A stretch of DNA of 64,000 nt from JANQRA01 sp035762545 (GTDB taxonomy: Bacteria; Actinomycetota; Acidimicrobiia; Spongiisociales; ZC4RG35): positions 1 through 64,000 of the forward strand of contig DASTOM010000014.1 of assembly GCA_035762545.1 (NCBI GenBank). The letters are read 5' to 3'. Positions 31,899 to 40,519 of this stretch are shown here, in pieces; within the stretch, counting starts at the first letter, position 1, and each line of letters begins with the position of its first letter. Both the position numbers and the translations under genes were made by a program. Under the pieces are notes generated by a model that did no database searches, had not been told where the DNA came from, and worked only from the letters and a program-made list of their open reading frames with translations.

Positions 31899-33494
31899 CT
31901 AGACGACCTGTACCCAGGCCATCACCTCGGGAAGCCTGCGTCGTAGTAGGCGGGAGGACACCCACAGCGATATCGAGTAGATCACCAAACCCCAGACGAT
32001 CGAGGAGATCGCGGTGAAGGCCGGCGGGATGACCGATCCGAAAGAAACCGTCAACACGACGACGGATGCAGGGACCACCAGCAGCAGTCCGATGCTGAAG
32101 AAGGAAATCGTCTGGCTGACGATGGCGAGACAGCCCTGCTCGGTCGACTGGGCGAAGACGTCCGTGCCCTCGCGGGGGAGGCGCAAGGGAGTCAGGACCG
32201 AAACGATGTTCCCGACGGCCAACTGACAGCCGACGGCCGCCACTGCCAGAGGAAAGGCGAGCCAGGTCCAACTCCAATAGCCGGTGAACAGGGAGAGCAG
32301 GACAGCGAGAAGGGCAGTCTCGATGAAGAGCGCGATGGCGACCGCGGCGTTCTTGCCCAGGATCAACTGCCGCGGGGTCGCCGGCAGGACGAACAGGTAA
32401 CTGGCGGCGTTGCGCTCCCATCCGAAGAGATTCAAGGCGATGGGGAGACCCACGAACAACACCAGGATCGGCGCAGCGAGTGGCGCCCAGTCGTTGTCAC
32501 GGATGTCGAACATCCCCGACGTTCCCATGATGGTTCCGGCCACCGCGAGACCGACGAAGATCACCGTCCCGGTCCACACCAATCGTTGTCTCGGATCACG
32601 AACGTAGAAGCGGAGCTCCTTGCGGGCCAGGGTGGGGATGACCCCCCAAGGACCCGAGGTGAAACCATGTCGCCGGGCCTGTCCCGCCGGCCGGCTTCCC
32701 TCCTGGGGCGTGGTGAGCATCCAAGCCATGAGTCGACGCCAGACGACGGCGAGGATCCAGAGCCCGATCGCTGCGGCGGTGAGCATCGTCAACGCCCCTA
32801 CCGGGTTTCCCTCGGCAGCCTCCACGATTGCCCGTTGCGCCGCGACCGGTGGGACCAGAGCGGCCCAGCCGCTTATGGGGTTGGCCATGACCGCATTGGA
32901 CAGCCCTTCGGATGCGATCGTTGCCGAGATCGAGCGGTAGATGAAGAACGACCCTGCGGCGAGACCCAGGATCAAGAAGGATGCGATGTCCCGTCCTCGT
33001 CTCGTTCGCAGGATCGCGGAGATCGCGGCGGAGAAGAGTTGGGACCCAACTGCGAGCAGCGCCGCATACACAAACGACGCCGGGAGGATCATCCACCATC
33101 CGGCGCTCAGGACGACGGAGTTGGCCCCGAGGACGATTATGGGGACGATCGTCGCTGGGGCCACGAAGCTCGCCACCGCCAGACCCGTGACGATCTGACC
33201 GTGGCTGATTGGAAGGCTGGCCAGCTGCTGCGGGTCCAGGTTCTCGTCCAGCGGGAAGATGATCACCGGGAGGGTGACCCACCCCGCGAAGAACAGGAGC
33301 GATGCCCAGAGCATGAAGTTGACGAGTGCTTCGCCGGTGAGGCCGTCGGCCGTGGCGACGAGTCGCGTCGCCAGGAACCATCCGGCCCATCCCAGCAGGA
33401 TCGTGGCGATGGGGAACCCAAATCGACGCTGGACGTCGTGCTTGACGCCGTTCCAGGTCAGTCTGGCTTTCAGTCCGACGAGTTCTCGTACCAC
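31899..33494 (-). CDS. ABC exporter membrane subunit
   Basis: A 531-residue protein with about twelve membrane helices in two similar halves and a hydrophilic middle (TPQEGSRPAGQARRHGFTSG to ARKELRFYVRDPRQRLVW). It fits large ABC-2-like exporters whose two permease halves are fused. The GTG start overlaps the ATPase gene by 25 bp, consistent with a coupled pair. The substrate is unknown. Confidence 0.8.
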   Translation of the reverse strand: MVRELVGLKARLTWNGVKHDVQRRFGFPIATILLGWAGWFLATRLVATADGLTGEALVNFMLWASLLFFAGWVTLPVIIFPLDENLDPQQLASLPISHGQIVTGLAVASFVAPATIVPIIVLGANSVVLSAGWWMILPASFVYAALLAVGSQLFSAAISAILRTRRGRDIASFLILGLAAGSFFIYRSISATIASEGLSNAVMANPISGWAALVPPVAAQRAIVEAAEGNPVGALTMLTAAAIGLWILAVVWRRLMAWMLTTPQEGSRPAGQARRHGFTSGPWGVIPTLARKELRFYVRDPRQRLVWTGTVIFVGLAVAGTIMGTSGMFDIRDNDWAPLAAPILVLFVGLPIALNLFGWERNAASYLFVLPATPRQLILGKNAAVAIALFIETALLAVLLSLFTGYWSWTWLAFPLAVAAVGCQLAVGNIVSVLTPLRLPREGTDVFAQSTEQGCLAIVSQTISFFSIGLLLVVPASVVVLTVSFGSVIPPAFTAISSIVWGLVIYSISLWVSSRLLRRRLPEVMAWVQVV

Positions 33495-34282
33495 GACAGC
33501 TGGTCAACGTTCTCCCCGCCGACTGCGGCGATGAACGCGTCCTCGACGGTGTCTTTGCCGGTCACCCGGCACAGTCCTTGTGGGGTCTCCTCGATCGTCA
33601 GACGGCCGTCCACCATGATCCCGATGCGGGTGCACAGTTTCTCTACGAGGTGCATCTCGTGGGAGGAGAAGACGATGGTCGTCCCGCCTGATGCCGCCTG
33701 TTGGAGGAGGTTTCTGATGAGTCTTGCCGAAACGGCGTCGACCCCCTCGAAGGGCTCATCGAGGAAGAGGACCGGCGGTCGGTGGATGATGGCGGCACCC
33801 AACGCCACCTTCTTTCGCATGCCTCGTGAGTAGTCGCCGATGAGCTTGCCGCCGGCGTTGGAGAGGTCGAGCATCTCGAGCAGTTCGTTTCTTCGACTCA
33901 GTGCCTCCTTGCGCTCCAGACCATGCATCGCAGCCGTGAAGTCGAGGAGCTCGGCTCCGGTGAGCCGCTCGTAGAGGTTGAACTCTTCGGGGAGGACTCC
34001 GATCCGGGCCTTAACCTCAGTAGGTGACCGCCATGTGTCGAACTCGCCGATACCCACGGTTCCTTGAGACGGGCGAAGCAGGCCAACGATGCATTTGATC
34101 GTGGTGGTCTTTCCCGCACCGTTCTGACCGAGAAGGCCGTAGAACTCACCAGGGGCGATGCTCAGGTCGACACCGTCTACAGCTGCGGTCTTTCCGAAAC
34201 GTCGGACCAGCCCGCGGGTCCACACCGCGTGCTGCGTGGGGACGTCGTCGACGAGGGGTTGGTCGGTGATTGACTGAGTCAC
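33470..34282 (-). CDS. ABC exporter ATP-binding protein
   Basis: 270 residues from a GTG at 34282. Walker A GQNGAGKTTT, signature YSRGMRKKVALGAA, Walker B VLFLDEPFEGVD, H-loop SSHEMH. This signature form is typical of ABC-2 exporters (CcmA/NatA group). A GATACT box lies seven bases before the GTG with no SD, indicating a leaderless transcript; the longer frame to 34495 runs antisense into dnaX and is rejected. Confidence 0.9.
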   Translation of the reverse strand: MTQSITDQPLVDDVPTQHAVWTRGLVRRFGKTAAVDGVDLSIAPGEFYGLLGQNGAGKTTTIKCIVGLLRPSQGTVGIGEFDTWRSPTEVKARIGVLPEEFNLYERLTGAELLDFTAAMHGLERKEALSRRNELLEMLDLSNAGGKLIGDYSRGMRKKVALGAAIIHRPPVLFLDEPFEGVDAVSARLIRNLLQQAASGGTTIVFSSHEMHLVEKLCTRIGIMVDGRLTIEETPQGLCRVTGKDTVEDAFIAAVGGENVDQLSWYENSSD

Positions 34283-34324
34283 TGACCGAAGTATCGACGC
34301 GAAGGCAGGGTAAATAAACCTCTG

Positions 34325-36097
34325 ATGGGTGCGAGACCGGATGAATCGGTCACCGGCTGGCTGTACGGTGGGGTCGTCTTGCAGTACCAGGCTCTCTATC
34401 GCAAATACCGCCCGCAGACCTTCGACGACGTGATCGGTCAGGGTCACGTCACCACCACTCTGTCCCGGGAGGTCGCCGATGGCCGCGTGGCCCACGCCTA
34501 CCTGTTCACCGGTCCCCGCGGAACCGGGAAGACGACCACCGCCCGCATCCTGGCCAAGGCCCTCAACTGTCAGAACCGGGGCAGTGATGGTTCACCCTGC
34601 AACGAGTGCCTGAGCTGTCAGTCCATAACCGAGGGCAACAGTCTCGACGTGATGGAGCTCGACGCCGCTTCCCACAACTCGGTGGACGACATTCGAGACA
34701 TAAAGCTCAGCGTGACGACCGTTGCCTCGGCTGCCACGTCGAAGCGGGTATTCGTCCTCGACGAGGCCCACATGCTGTCCAAGGCCGCCGGCAACGCTCT
34801 CTTGAAAACATTGGAGGAGCCCCCGGAGCACGTCCACTTCGTTCTGGCCACGACTGAGCCGTACAAGCTCCTCGACACCATTCGGAGTCGAACCCAGCGA
34901 TTCGACTTCCACCCTGTTCCAATCGAGGAACTCGCCGGCTACCTCTCGACGATCGCCGACCGCGAGGGCTACAAGACCGACCCGGCCGCCCTCATAGCGA
35001 TTGGCCGGCACGCCGGAGGCTCGGTGCGCGACTCACTTTCGCTCCTCGAGCAGGTGGCAGCGCTTGGGGCCGGGACTGCGGATGTATCCGGGGTCAGACG
35101 AGCCCTGGGCATGGCCGACTCCGAAGCGTTCTCGCGTGTCGCCACTGCCATCTCCGCCAACGACGCCCGTTCAGCCCTCGAGCTTGTCGCCGAGCTCGCT
35201 GCTTCGGGAGTGGACCTACGTCGGTTCGTCTCCGAGAGCATTGGGTTCTTCAGGGGCGTCTTCCTCGCCCACTATGCCCCCAACCTCGCCGAGATCTCCG
35301 ACGAGCCACCCGAGGTGTACGAGTCCTGGAAGAAGGCCGCCGAGATCATCCCCGCCCAGGACGTTCTTCGAGCCGTAGATATTCTCGCCGATGCACTCGT
35401 GCGGCTCCGCGAAGGTCGTGAGGAGAGGCTCATGACCGAGTTGGCCCTCATCAAGCTGACCCGTCCCGAGACCGCCACCGATGCCGCCGCCCTAGTTTCA
35501 CGTATGGATCGGCTGGAGCGGAGACTCGGGAAACCCGGCGAGATCGCGCCGCCCCCTCAAATCCCGGTGACCAGTCCACAACCAACAGTTCCCGAGCCGC
35601 AGACGGCCGACGAAAGTCCGGCTTCCCACGTCGACACCGAGGACGAGCTCGCCAAGGCTGCGGCGCCGCTCGTCGCCGACGAGGCGGTCGCTGAGGTCGA
35701 CGACGGCCCGCCGATCGACATCAGTTTCGAGCAGCTCCAGAAGGTCTGGCCGGGGCTATTCGGTGGGCTCCGAGACCTGCTCGGTGCGCGGCGGTGGGCA
35801 TTCTTTCGTGAGGCCGTACCTGGTGCCGTCGAGGGCAACACGGTCATCCTCGAGGTTGCCCACGACTTCCATTTGACCTCTCTGGAACAGGACGACGCGG
35901 TGGCCCCCATAGTCGCCGCCAAGGCCAGCGATCTCCTCGGGTCGCCGGTGCGGGTCCGCTTTCGGCTGAGGGAGCCTTCTCCGGCAGGCGACGACGACGT
36001 CGACCTGACCCAACTCGAGGAGCGGCCCGGGGAGCAGAACGACCCGACGGCCCTGCTCGAGTCGGAACTCGGAGCCAAGCTCGTCGAGGACTCGTGA
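34325..36097 (+). CDS. dnaX: DNA polymerase III gamma/tau subunit
   Basis: A 590-residue clamp-loader subunit. YQALYRKYRPQTFDDVIGQ, Walker A GPRGTGKTTTARILAKALNC, the zinc ligands C(x8)CNECLSC, Walker B VFVLDEAHMLS, and sensor 1 HFVLATTEPYKLL are all present. Domain III ends near 375, then a Pro/Glu-rich linker and a ~110-residue C-terminal tau-like domain. The ATG at 34325 has TAAATA eight bases upstream (leaderless?), while a TTG at 34379 after GGTGGGG would begin right at QYQALYRKYRP; either is possible. First gene of the conserved dnaX-ybaB-recR run. No 4.5S RNA gene is seen upstream. Confidence 0.95.
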   Translation: MGARPDESVTGWLYGGVVLQYQALYRKYRPQTFDDVIGQGHVTTTLSREVADGRVAHAYLFTGPRGTGKTTTARILAKALNCQNRGSDGSPCNECLSCQSITEGNSLDVMELDAASHNSVDDIRDIKLSVTTVASAATSKRVFVLDEAHMLSKAAGNALLKTLEEPPEHVHFVLATTEPYKLLDTIRSRTQRFDFHPVPIEELAGYLSTIADREGYKTDPAALIAIGRHAGGSVRDSLSLLEQVAALGAGTADVSGVRRALGMADSEAFSRVATAISANDARSALELVAELAASGVDLRRFVSESIGFFRGVFLAHYAPNLAEISDEPPEVYESWKKAAEIIPAQDVLRAVDILADALVRLREGREERLMTELALIKLTRPETATDAAALVSRMDRLERRLGKPGEIAPPPQIPVTSPQPTVPEPQTADESPASHVDTEDELAKAAAPLVADEAVAEVDDGPPIDISFEQLQKVWPGLFGGLRDLLGARRWAFFREAVPGAVEGNTVILEVAHDFHLTSLEQDDAVAPIVAAKASDLLGSPVRVRFRLREPSPAGDDDVDLTQLEERPGEQNDPTALLESELGAKLVEDS

Positions 36098-36152
36098 TGC
36101 CGTCCAATCCGATGAATCTTCGGTTTTCACGCCCCGGGGTACCCTTCACACC

Positions 36153-36470
36153 ATGAACCGCCAACCCGACATGCGTCAGATCATGAAGCAGGCGCAACAG
36201 ATGCAGGAACAGCTGGCTCGGACCCAGGCGGAGCTAGCCGAGCGGCGTTTCGAAGGCACCGCGGGAGGCGGAATGGTCACCGCAGTCGTCACCGGGGCCC
36301 CCGAACTCGTCGAGATCAGGATCTCACCCGAGGTTGTCGACCCCGATGACGTCGAAATGCTGGAGGATCTCGTGGTTGCTGCGGTGCGTCAGGCCATGGA
36401 TGAAGCCGTCAAGACGACCAACGAGGAGCTCGGTGGTCTCACCGGCGGGCTCGGTGGCCTCCTCGGTTGA
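36153..36470 (+). CDS. ybaB: YbaB/EbfC nucleoid-associated protein
   Basis: A 105-residue DNA-binding protein: helix IMKQAQQMQEQLARTQAEL, strand-rich core FEGTAGGGMVTAVVTG, and a Gly-rich tail. It binds DNA as a dimer with a tweezer-like fold. Placed in the standard dnaX-ybaB-recR order. TACCCT lies seven bases before the ATG and no SD is seen, so this gene may also have its own leaderless promoter in addition to read-through from dnaX. Confidence 0.93.
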   Translation: MNRQPDMRQIMKQAQQMQEQLARTQAELAERRFEGTAGGGMVTAVVTGAPELVEIRISPEVVDPDDVEMLEDLVVAAVRQAMDEAVKTTNEELGGLTGGLGGLLG

Positions 36471-37063
36471 TGTTCGAAGGACCGGTCCAACGCCTCATCG
36501 ATGAGCTGAGCCGACTGCCCGGCATAGGTGGCAAGTCGGCCCAACGTCTCGCTTTCCATTTGCTCACCGTCGAAGAGGCCGACGCGCGCCGTCTCGCCAC
36601 CGCCATCACCGACATGCGTGACCAGGTGTCGACGTGTGAGCGCTGTTTCAACGTCGCCGCCGGTGAGCTGTGTGCGATCTGTCGGGACACCCGACGGGAC
36701 GACTCACTCGTCTGCATCGTCGAACGGCCCCAGGACATCGTCGTGGTGGAGCGCACCCAGGAGTTCAGAGGGCGTTATCACGTCCTCGGTGGATCCCTAT
36801 CGCCGATCAATGGCATCGGCCCGGGTCAACTCCGCTTCGAGGAGCTCCGCAAGAGACTCGAGCCGGAAGGTATCGAGGAGCTGATCGTTGCCACCAACCC
36901 GACTGTCGAGGGTGACGCCACCGCGATGTACATCGCCAGGGAGTTCAAGCCACTCGGTCTCCGGGTCACCAGGCTGGCGTCGGGCCTCCCCGTCGGAGGC
37001 GACCTCGACTATGCCGACGAGCTCACGCTCGGCCGTGCCCTCACCGGCCGTTCCGAGCTCTAG
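36470..37063 (+). CDS. recR: Recombination mediator protein RecR
   Basis: 197 residues with the helix-hairpin-helix LSRLPGIGGKSAQRLAFHLL, a four-Cys zinc finger CERCFNVAAGELCAIC, the Toprim core (VCIVERPQDIVVVERT, GRYHVLGG, Walker-like ATNPTVEGDATAMYIA) and a C-terminal RLASGLPVGGDLDYAD. It loads RecA onto gapped DNA with RecF/RecO. The ATG overlaps the ybaB stop by one base (TGATG). Confidence 0.95.
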   Translation: MFEGPVQRLIDELSRLPGIGGKSAQRLAFHLLTVEEADARRLATAITDMRDQVSTCERCFNVAAGELCAICRDTRRDDSLVCIVERPQDIVVVERTQEFRGRYHVLGGSLSPINGIGPGQLRFEELRKRLEPEGIEELIVATNPTVEGDATAMYIAREFKPLGLRVTRLASGLPVGGDLDYADELTLGRALTGRSEL

Positions 37064-37155
37064 GCGAGGTTCGACCCAACTTTTCCTCACTCCCTTCGAC
37101 ACGCGTCGGAGGGCCTTGCGTAGGGTGGCATTGCCCACGCCCTGGAAGGAGGAGC

Positions 37156-38298
37156 ATGAACAAGCAGCAGTACGCCAACATGATGGAGCGACGGCAGTTC
37201 CTGAAACTGGCGTCCATGGGCGCCCTCGGCGCCGCCGCCCTGGCCGCATGTTCGTCCGGAGACAGCGATCTGGACGAAGCCGCGGGAGACGAGAGTCTCC
37301 CTGACATCGAATGGGAGATCGCCACCAGTTGGCCCACCTCCCTCGACACGATCTACGGCGGTGCGGTGACCTTCGCCGATCGTGTTGCCGCCATGACAGG
37401 CGGCAAGTTCATGATCACGGCCCAACCGGCCGGTGAGGTGGTCCCCGCTCTGGAGATCCTCCAGAACGTGGAGACCGACTCCATCGACGGCGGGCACACG
37501 GCGTCGTACTACTACATCGGGCTCGATCCGACGACCGCCTTCGGGACCGCGGTCCCGTTCGGGCTCAACGCCCGACAGAACAACGCCTGGCTCTACGAAG
37601 CCGGTGGTCTCGAACTGATGCAGGCCTTCTACGCCGAGCGATTCAACGCGATCCAGTTCCCGGCGGGGAACACCGGAGTGCAGATGGGAGGCTGGTTCAA
37701 CAAGGAGATCAATTCTCTCTCCGATATCCAGGGTCTCGTCATGCGAATCCCCGGGTTGGGTGGTCAGGTCATGACTGCTCTCGGCGCGACCGTGCAGGTC
37801 ATTCCTGGAGGAGAGATCTTCCAGGCCCTCCAGACCAATACCGTCGATGCCGCCGAGTGGGTCGGCCCATATGACGACCTCGTTCTCGGATTCCAGGACG
37901 TGGCTCAGTTCTACTACCACCCGGGGTGGTGGGAGCCGGGCCCGACTCTGGAAGTGCAGATTCCCCTGCCGAAGTGGGACGCACTGCCGGAGGTCTATCA
38001 GGAGATAGTCAAGACGGCAGCGTATGAGGCCAACACCAACATGATGGCCACTTACGATGCGCTGAACCCGGAGGCCTTCCAGGAGATCCTGAGCTCCGAC
38101 GTTCAGGTTCTGCCGTATCCCGATGACGTGATGGAAGCTGCGTCTGACGCGGCCAATCAGATCAACGAGGACAATGCGGCTGCGAACGCCGACTTCGCCT
38201 CGATCTATGAGCACTGGAGCGCTTTCCGTGATCTGGTGCATCCGTGGTTCGCGGTGGCCGAGACGTCGTACCTCGACTTCATCGCGTCCCAGCAGTAA
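37156..38298 (+). CDS. dctP: TRAP transporter substrate-binding protein (TakP-like), Tat lipoprotein
   Basis: A 380-residue extracytoplasmic binding protein. The signal has a twin-arginine motif (ERRQFLKLASMG) and a lipobox LAAC, so it is probably exported folded and lipid-anchored. The mature part matches the TakP group: WEIATSWPTSLDTIYGGA, GHTASYYYIGLDP, PAGNTGVQMGGWFNKEI and QTNTVDAAEWVGPYDD. Known relatives bind 2-oxo acids or lactate, sometimes with a metal ion. SD AAGGAGGAG precedes the ATG. The permease genes are on the opposite strand and convergent, an unusual layout. Confidence 0.9.
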   Translation: MNKQQYANMMERRQFLKLASMGALGAAALAACSSGDSDLDEAAGDESLPDIEWEIATSWPTSLDTIYGGAVTFADRVAAMTGGKFMITAQPAGEVVPALEILQNVETDSIDGGHTASYYYIGLDPTTAFGTAVPFGLNARQNNAWLYEAGGLELMQAFYAERFNAIQFPAGNTGVQMGGWFNKEINSLSDIQGLVMRIPGLGGQVMTALGATVQVIPGGEIFQALQTNTVDAAEWVGPYDDLVLGFQDVAQFYYHPGWWEPGPTLEVQIPLPKWDALPEVYQEIVKTAAYEANTNMMATYDALNPEAFQEILSSDVQVLPYPDDVMEAASDAANQINEDNAAANADFASIYEHWSAFRDLVHPWFAVAETSYLDFIASQQ

Positions 38299-38319
38299 TC
38301 GACCCACCCAGTAACTGAG

Positions 38320-38348
38320 AAGGCCCCGCCGCTTGGCGGGGCCTTTTC
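38320..38348. terminator. Bidirectional rho-independent terminator
   Basis: AAGGCCCCGCC-GCTT-GGCGGGGCCTT with a TTTTCT tail, 21 bp after the dctP stop. The downstream T-run abuts the stop codon of the convergent dctM, so the same stem can end both transcripts. Confidence 0.9.
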
Positions 38349-39733
38349 TATATGACGGCGCGGATCAGGCCCTCGATAGGGGCCTCGTCGCCGAAGAACT
38401 GGTCCACCAGCCAGGTGACCGATTGGGGGAAGACCATCACAAGGACCAGGCCGAGGCCCTGAAGAGCCATGAACGGCAACGCACCCCTGTGGATGTCGCT
38501 GGTCTTGACCTCGGGCGGTGCCACCGATTGGAGATAGAAGAGAGAGAAGCCGACAGGTGGTGAGATGAAGGCCATGTTGAGGTTGATGGCCATCATCACG
38601 GCGAACCAGACCATCAGCGGGCCGGTGATCCCGAGGGCGAGCGCCGCCGGCACGAACAGCGGCATCACAATGAAGGAGATCTCCAGGAACTCGAGGTTGA
38701 TCCCGAGCAGGAAGACGATGATGTTGGCGGCGATGATGAAGCCCCACTTGTCCCCGGGGATCGCAAGCAGCCAATCGGTGATCAGGTCCTGGCCATTCAA
38801 CTGGTTGAAGACGAGGGCGAAGAAGGTGGAACAGAACAGGATCTGGAGGACCAGGCCGGTGATGTCCGCGGTCGACCGAGCGGCGTCCATGATCGTCTTC
38901 CAGCTGAAAGTGCGATAGGCGATGGAGAGGATCACGGCGCCCACGGCACCGACCACCCCGGCCTCCGAAGCTGTGGTGAAGCCTCCGAAGATCGAGCCGA
39001 GCACAGCGAAGACCAGGAAGAGGGGCGGGACCACCACCTTGACCGTCTCTTTGGCCAGCTGACCCCGGGTCATCGTCCTTTCCGCCTTGGGGATGGCGGG
39101 GGCATGTTCCGGCTTCACGTAGGCGATGACCACTGAATAGATGGCGAAGATCACCGCGAGCATCACCCCCGGGATGAGGGCTCCGGCGAACAACTCACCC
39201 ACTGAGAGTGGCAGGAACTGGGCGAGGACGATCAGGACCAGGCTTGGTGGGATCAGCTGAGCCAGCGTGCCCGAGGCGACGATGACTCCTGAGGCCAGTT
39301 TGGGGTCGTAGTTGTACTTGACCATCACTGGCAGGGCGAGCAACCCCATGACGATGACCGTGGCAGCCACCACCCCGGTGGCGGCCGCCAGAAGCGTTCC
39401 CACGAACACCACCGCCACCGCCATACCTCCCCGTAAAGGGCCCATGAGGAGCCCGATGGTCGTGAGCAGCTTCTCGGCCAGCCCCGACTTCTCGAAGACA
39501 GCCCCCATGAAGACGAAGAACGGAATGGCCAGGAATGTGAGGTTCGAAACGGAGTTGGCGAACCATTGGCTGAACAGGACGTTGAGCCGGCCAAAGGTGA
39601 GGTCTCCGAAGATAACGCCGAGCAGGAAGAAGACGATCGCCGTCCCGGCGAAGGAGAACGCCACGGGGTAGCCGCTCAGGATTATCACCAGAAATACGGC
39701 GAACATGATGATGGCGAGGAGTTCGAGGCTCAT
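38348..39733 (-). CDS. dctM: TRAP transporter large permease
   Basis: 461 residues with about twelve to thirteen membrane helices; family marks include FVFMGAVFEKSGLAEKLL, PLRGGMAVAVVFVGTLLAAATGVVAA, SGTLAQLIPPSLVLIVLA, GIITPPVG-type SPPVGFSLFYLQ near the C-terminus. It forms the Na+-driven transport channel together with the small subunit. The stop codon lies in the shared terminator. The ATG is 7 bp after the dctQ stop. Confidence 0.92.
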   Translation of the reverse strand: MSLELLAIIMFAVFLVIILSGYPVAFSFAGTAIVFFLLGVIFGDLTFGRLNVLFSQWFANSVSNLTFLAIPFFVFMGAVFEKSGLAEKLLTTIGLLMGPLRGGMAVAVVFVGTLLAAATGVVAATVIVMGLLALPVMVKYNYDPKLASGVIVASGTLAQLIPPSLVLIVLAQFLPLSVGELFAGALIPGVMLAVIFAIYSVVIAYVKPEHAPAIPKAERTMTRGQLAKETVKVVVPPLFLVFAVLGSIFGGFTTASEAGVVGAVGAVILSIAYRTFSWKTIMDAARSTADITGLVLQILFCSTFFALVFNQLNGQDLITDWLLAIPGDKWGFIIAANIIVFLLGINLEFLEISFIVMPLFVPAALALGITGPLMVWFAVMMAINLNMAFISPPVGFSLFYLQSVAPPEVKTSDIHRGALPFMALQGLGLVLVMVFPQSVTWLVDQFFGDEAPIEGLIRAVI

Positions 39734-39739
39734 CGGCGT

Positions 39740-40339
39740 CTACTCGACCTTGACGTGCTGGACGGCTTCGAGCTCGACCAGGTGAGATCGGTTGGTCAGG
39801 ACTGCATACAGCCTGATCTGCTCCGATATCGCCTGGAGGAGGAGCAGGAGGAATGAGATGGCTAACAGCGCCTTGATCGGGCCACGGGGAAGGCCACCAT
39901 CGGGGGATTGCTCACCGACCCTGATCGACTGCATCGCCTGTGGGAACGACACCCACATCCCGATGATGCAGAACGGGATCAGTGCGACCCAGTGGCCGAT
40001 GAAGTCGATCCAGGCACGCCTGGAGATCGGCTGATGGGCGTACCAGAAGTCGACGCGCACGTTGATCTGGTGCTTGAGGATGTAGGCGAACCCGAGGAGG
40101 AAGATCATCGAGTACAGGTAGTACTGCAGTTCCAGGATCGCCGGTGAGGTGAGGCGTTGGCCGACGAAAGAGCCGGTATATCGGAGGATCACGTTGAAGA
40201 ATCCGACCACAATGGTTGGAATCACGACCCATGCAGCGATCTTGCCGGTCCACTCTGAGAACCGGTCTGCCCACCGCTGGTAGGCCAGGAGGGCTCTGAA
40301 GACAGGCCCTGCCTCTCTGCCTGCAGATTCGGTTGTCGT
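39740..40339 (-). CDS. dctQ: TRAP transporter small permease, probable ACG start
   Basis: About 199 residues. The protein has four membrane helices and the DctQ-typical VILRYTGSFVGQRLTSPAILELQYYLYSMIFLLGFAY. The first ordinary start codon is a GTG at 40225, but this cuts the first helix (WTGKIAAWVVIPTIVVGFFNVILRY) in half. The frame is open to a TAG at 40354, and AGGAGG (40345-40350) stands five bases before an in-frame ACG at 40339. No ATG, GTG or TTG lies between. I therefore place the start at ACG, or at a CTG 17 codons later. A sequencing error in the start codon is an alternative. Confidence 0.75.
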   Translation of the reverse strand, partial: TTTESAGREAGPVFRALLAYQRWADRFSEWTGKIAAWVVIPTIVVGFFNVILRYTGSFVGQRLTSPAILELQYYLYSMIFLLGFAYILKHQINVRVDFWYAHQPISRRAWIDFIGHWVALIPFCIIGMWVSFPQAMQSIRVGEQSPDGGLPRGPIKALLAISFLLLLLQAISEQIRLYAVLTNRSHLVELEAVQHVKVE

Positions 40340-40519
40340 GCCTTCCTCCTACGCGACTGGCAGGCACCCTACAGCGGAGTCGGCGCGGCGGCCGGAGAAA
40401 CAGGCTCAATGTCCAGTTCCGCCTTGTGCCGACCGACTCTCCCGTCGCCTGCAAAGCGTCCCGTCTAGCGGGTCATCGTGCAGCTCGAATGCACGTCGAG
40501 CCCGTGCCCGAACCTGGCC

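Noticed and set aside
31873..32421. N-terminal extension of the flavodoxin-like protein
   Set aside because: It is the ABC permease gene read in another frame on the same strand; an ATG with SD at 31872 gives a normal family length.
34283..34324. 4.5S (SRP) RNA gene upstream of dnaX
   Set aside because: Often found there in other bacteria, but only 42 bp separate the genes and no SRP RNA hairpin is present.
37087..38307. 406-codon minus-strand open frame
   Set aside because: Antisense shadow of dctP, which has a Tat/lipoprotein signal, SD and family motifs.
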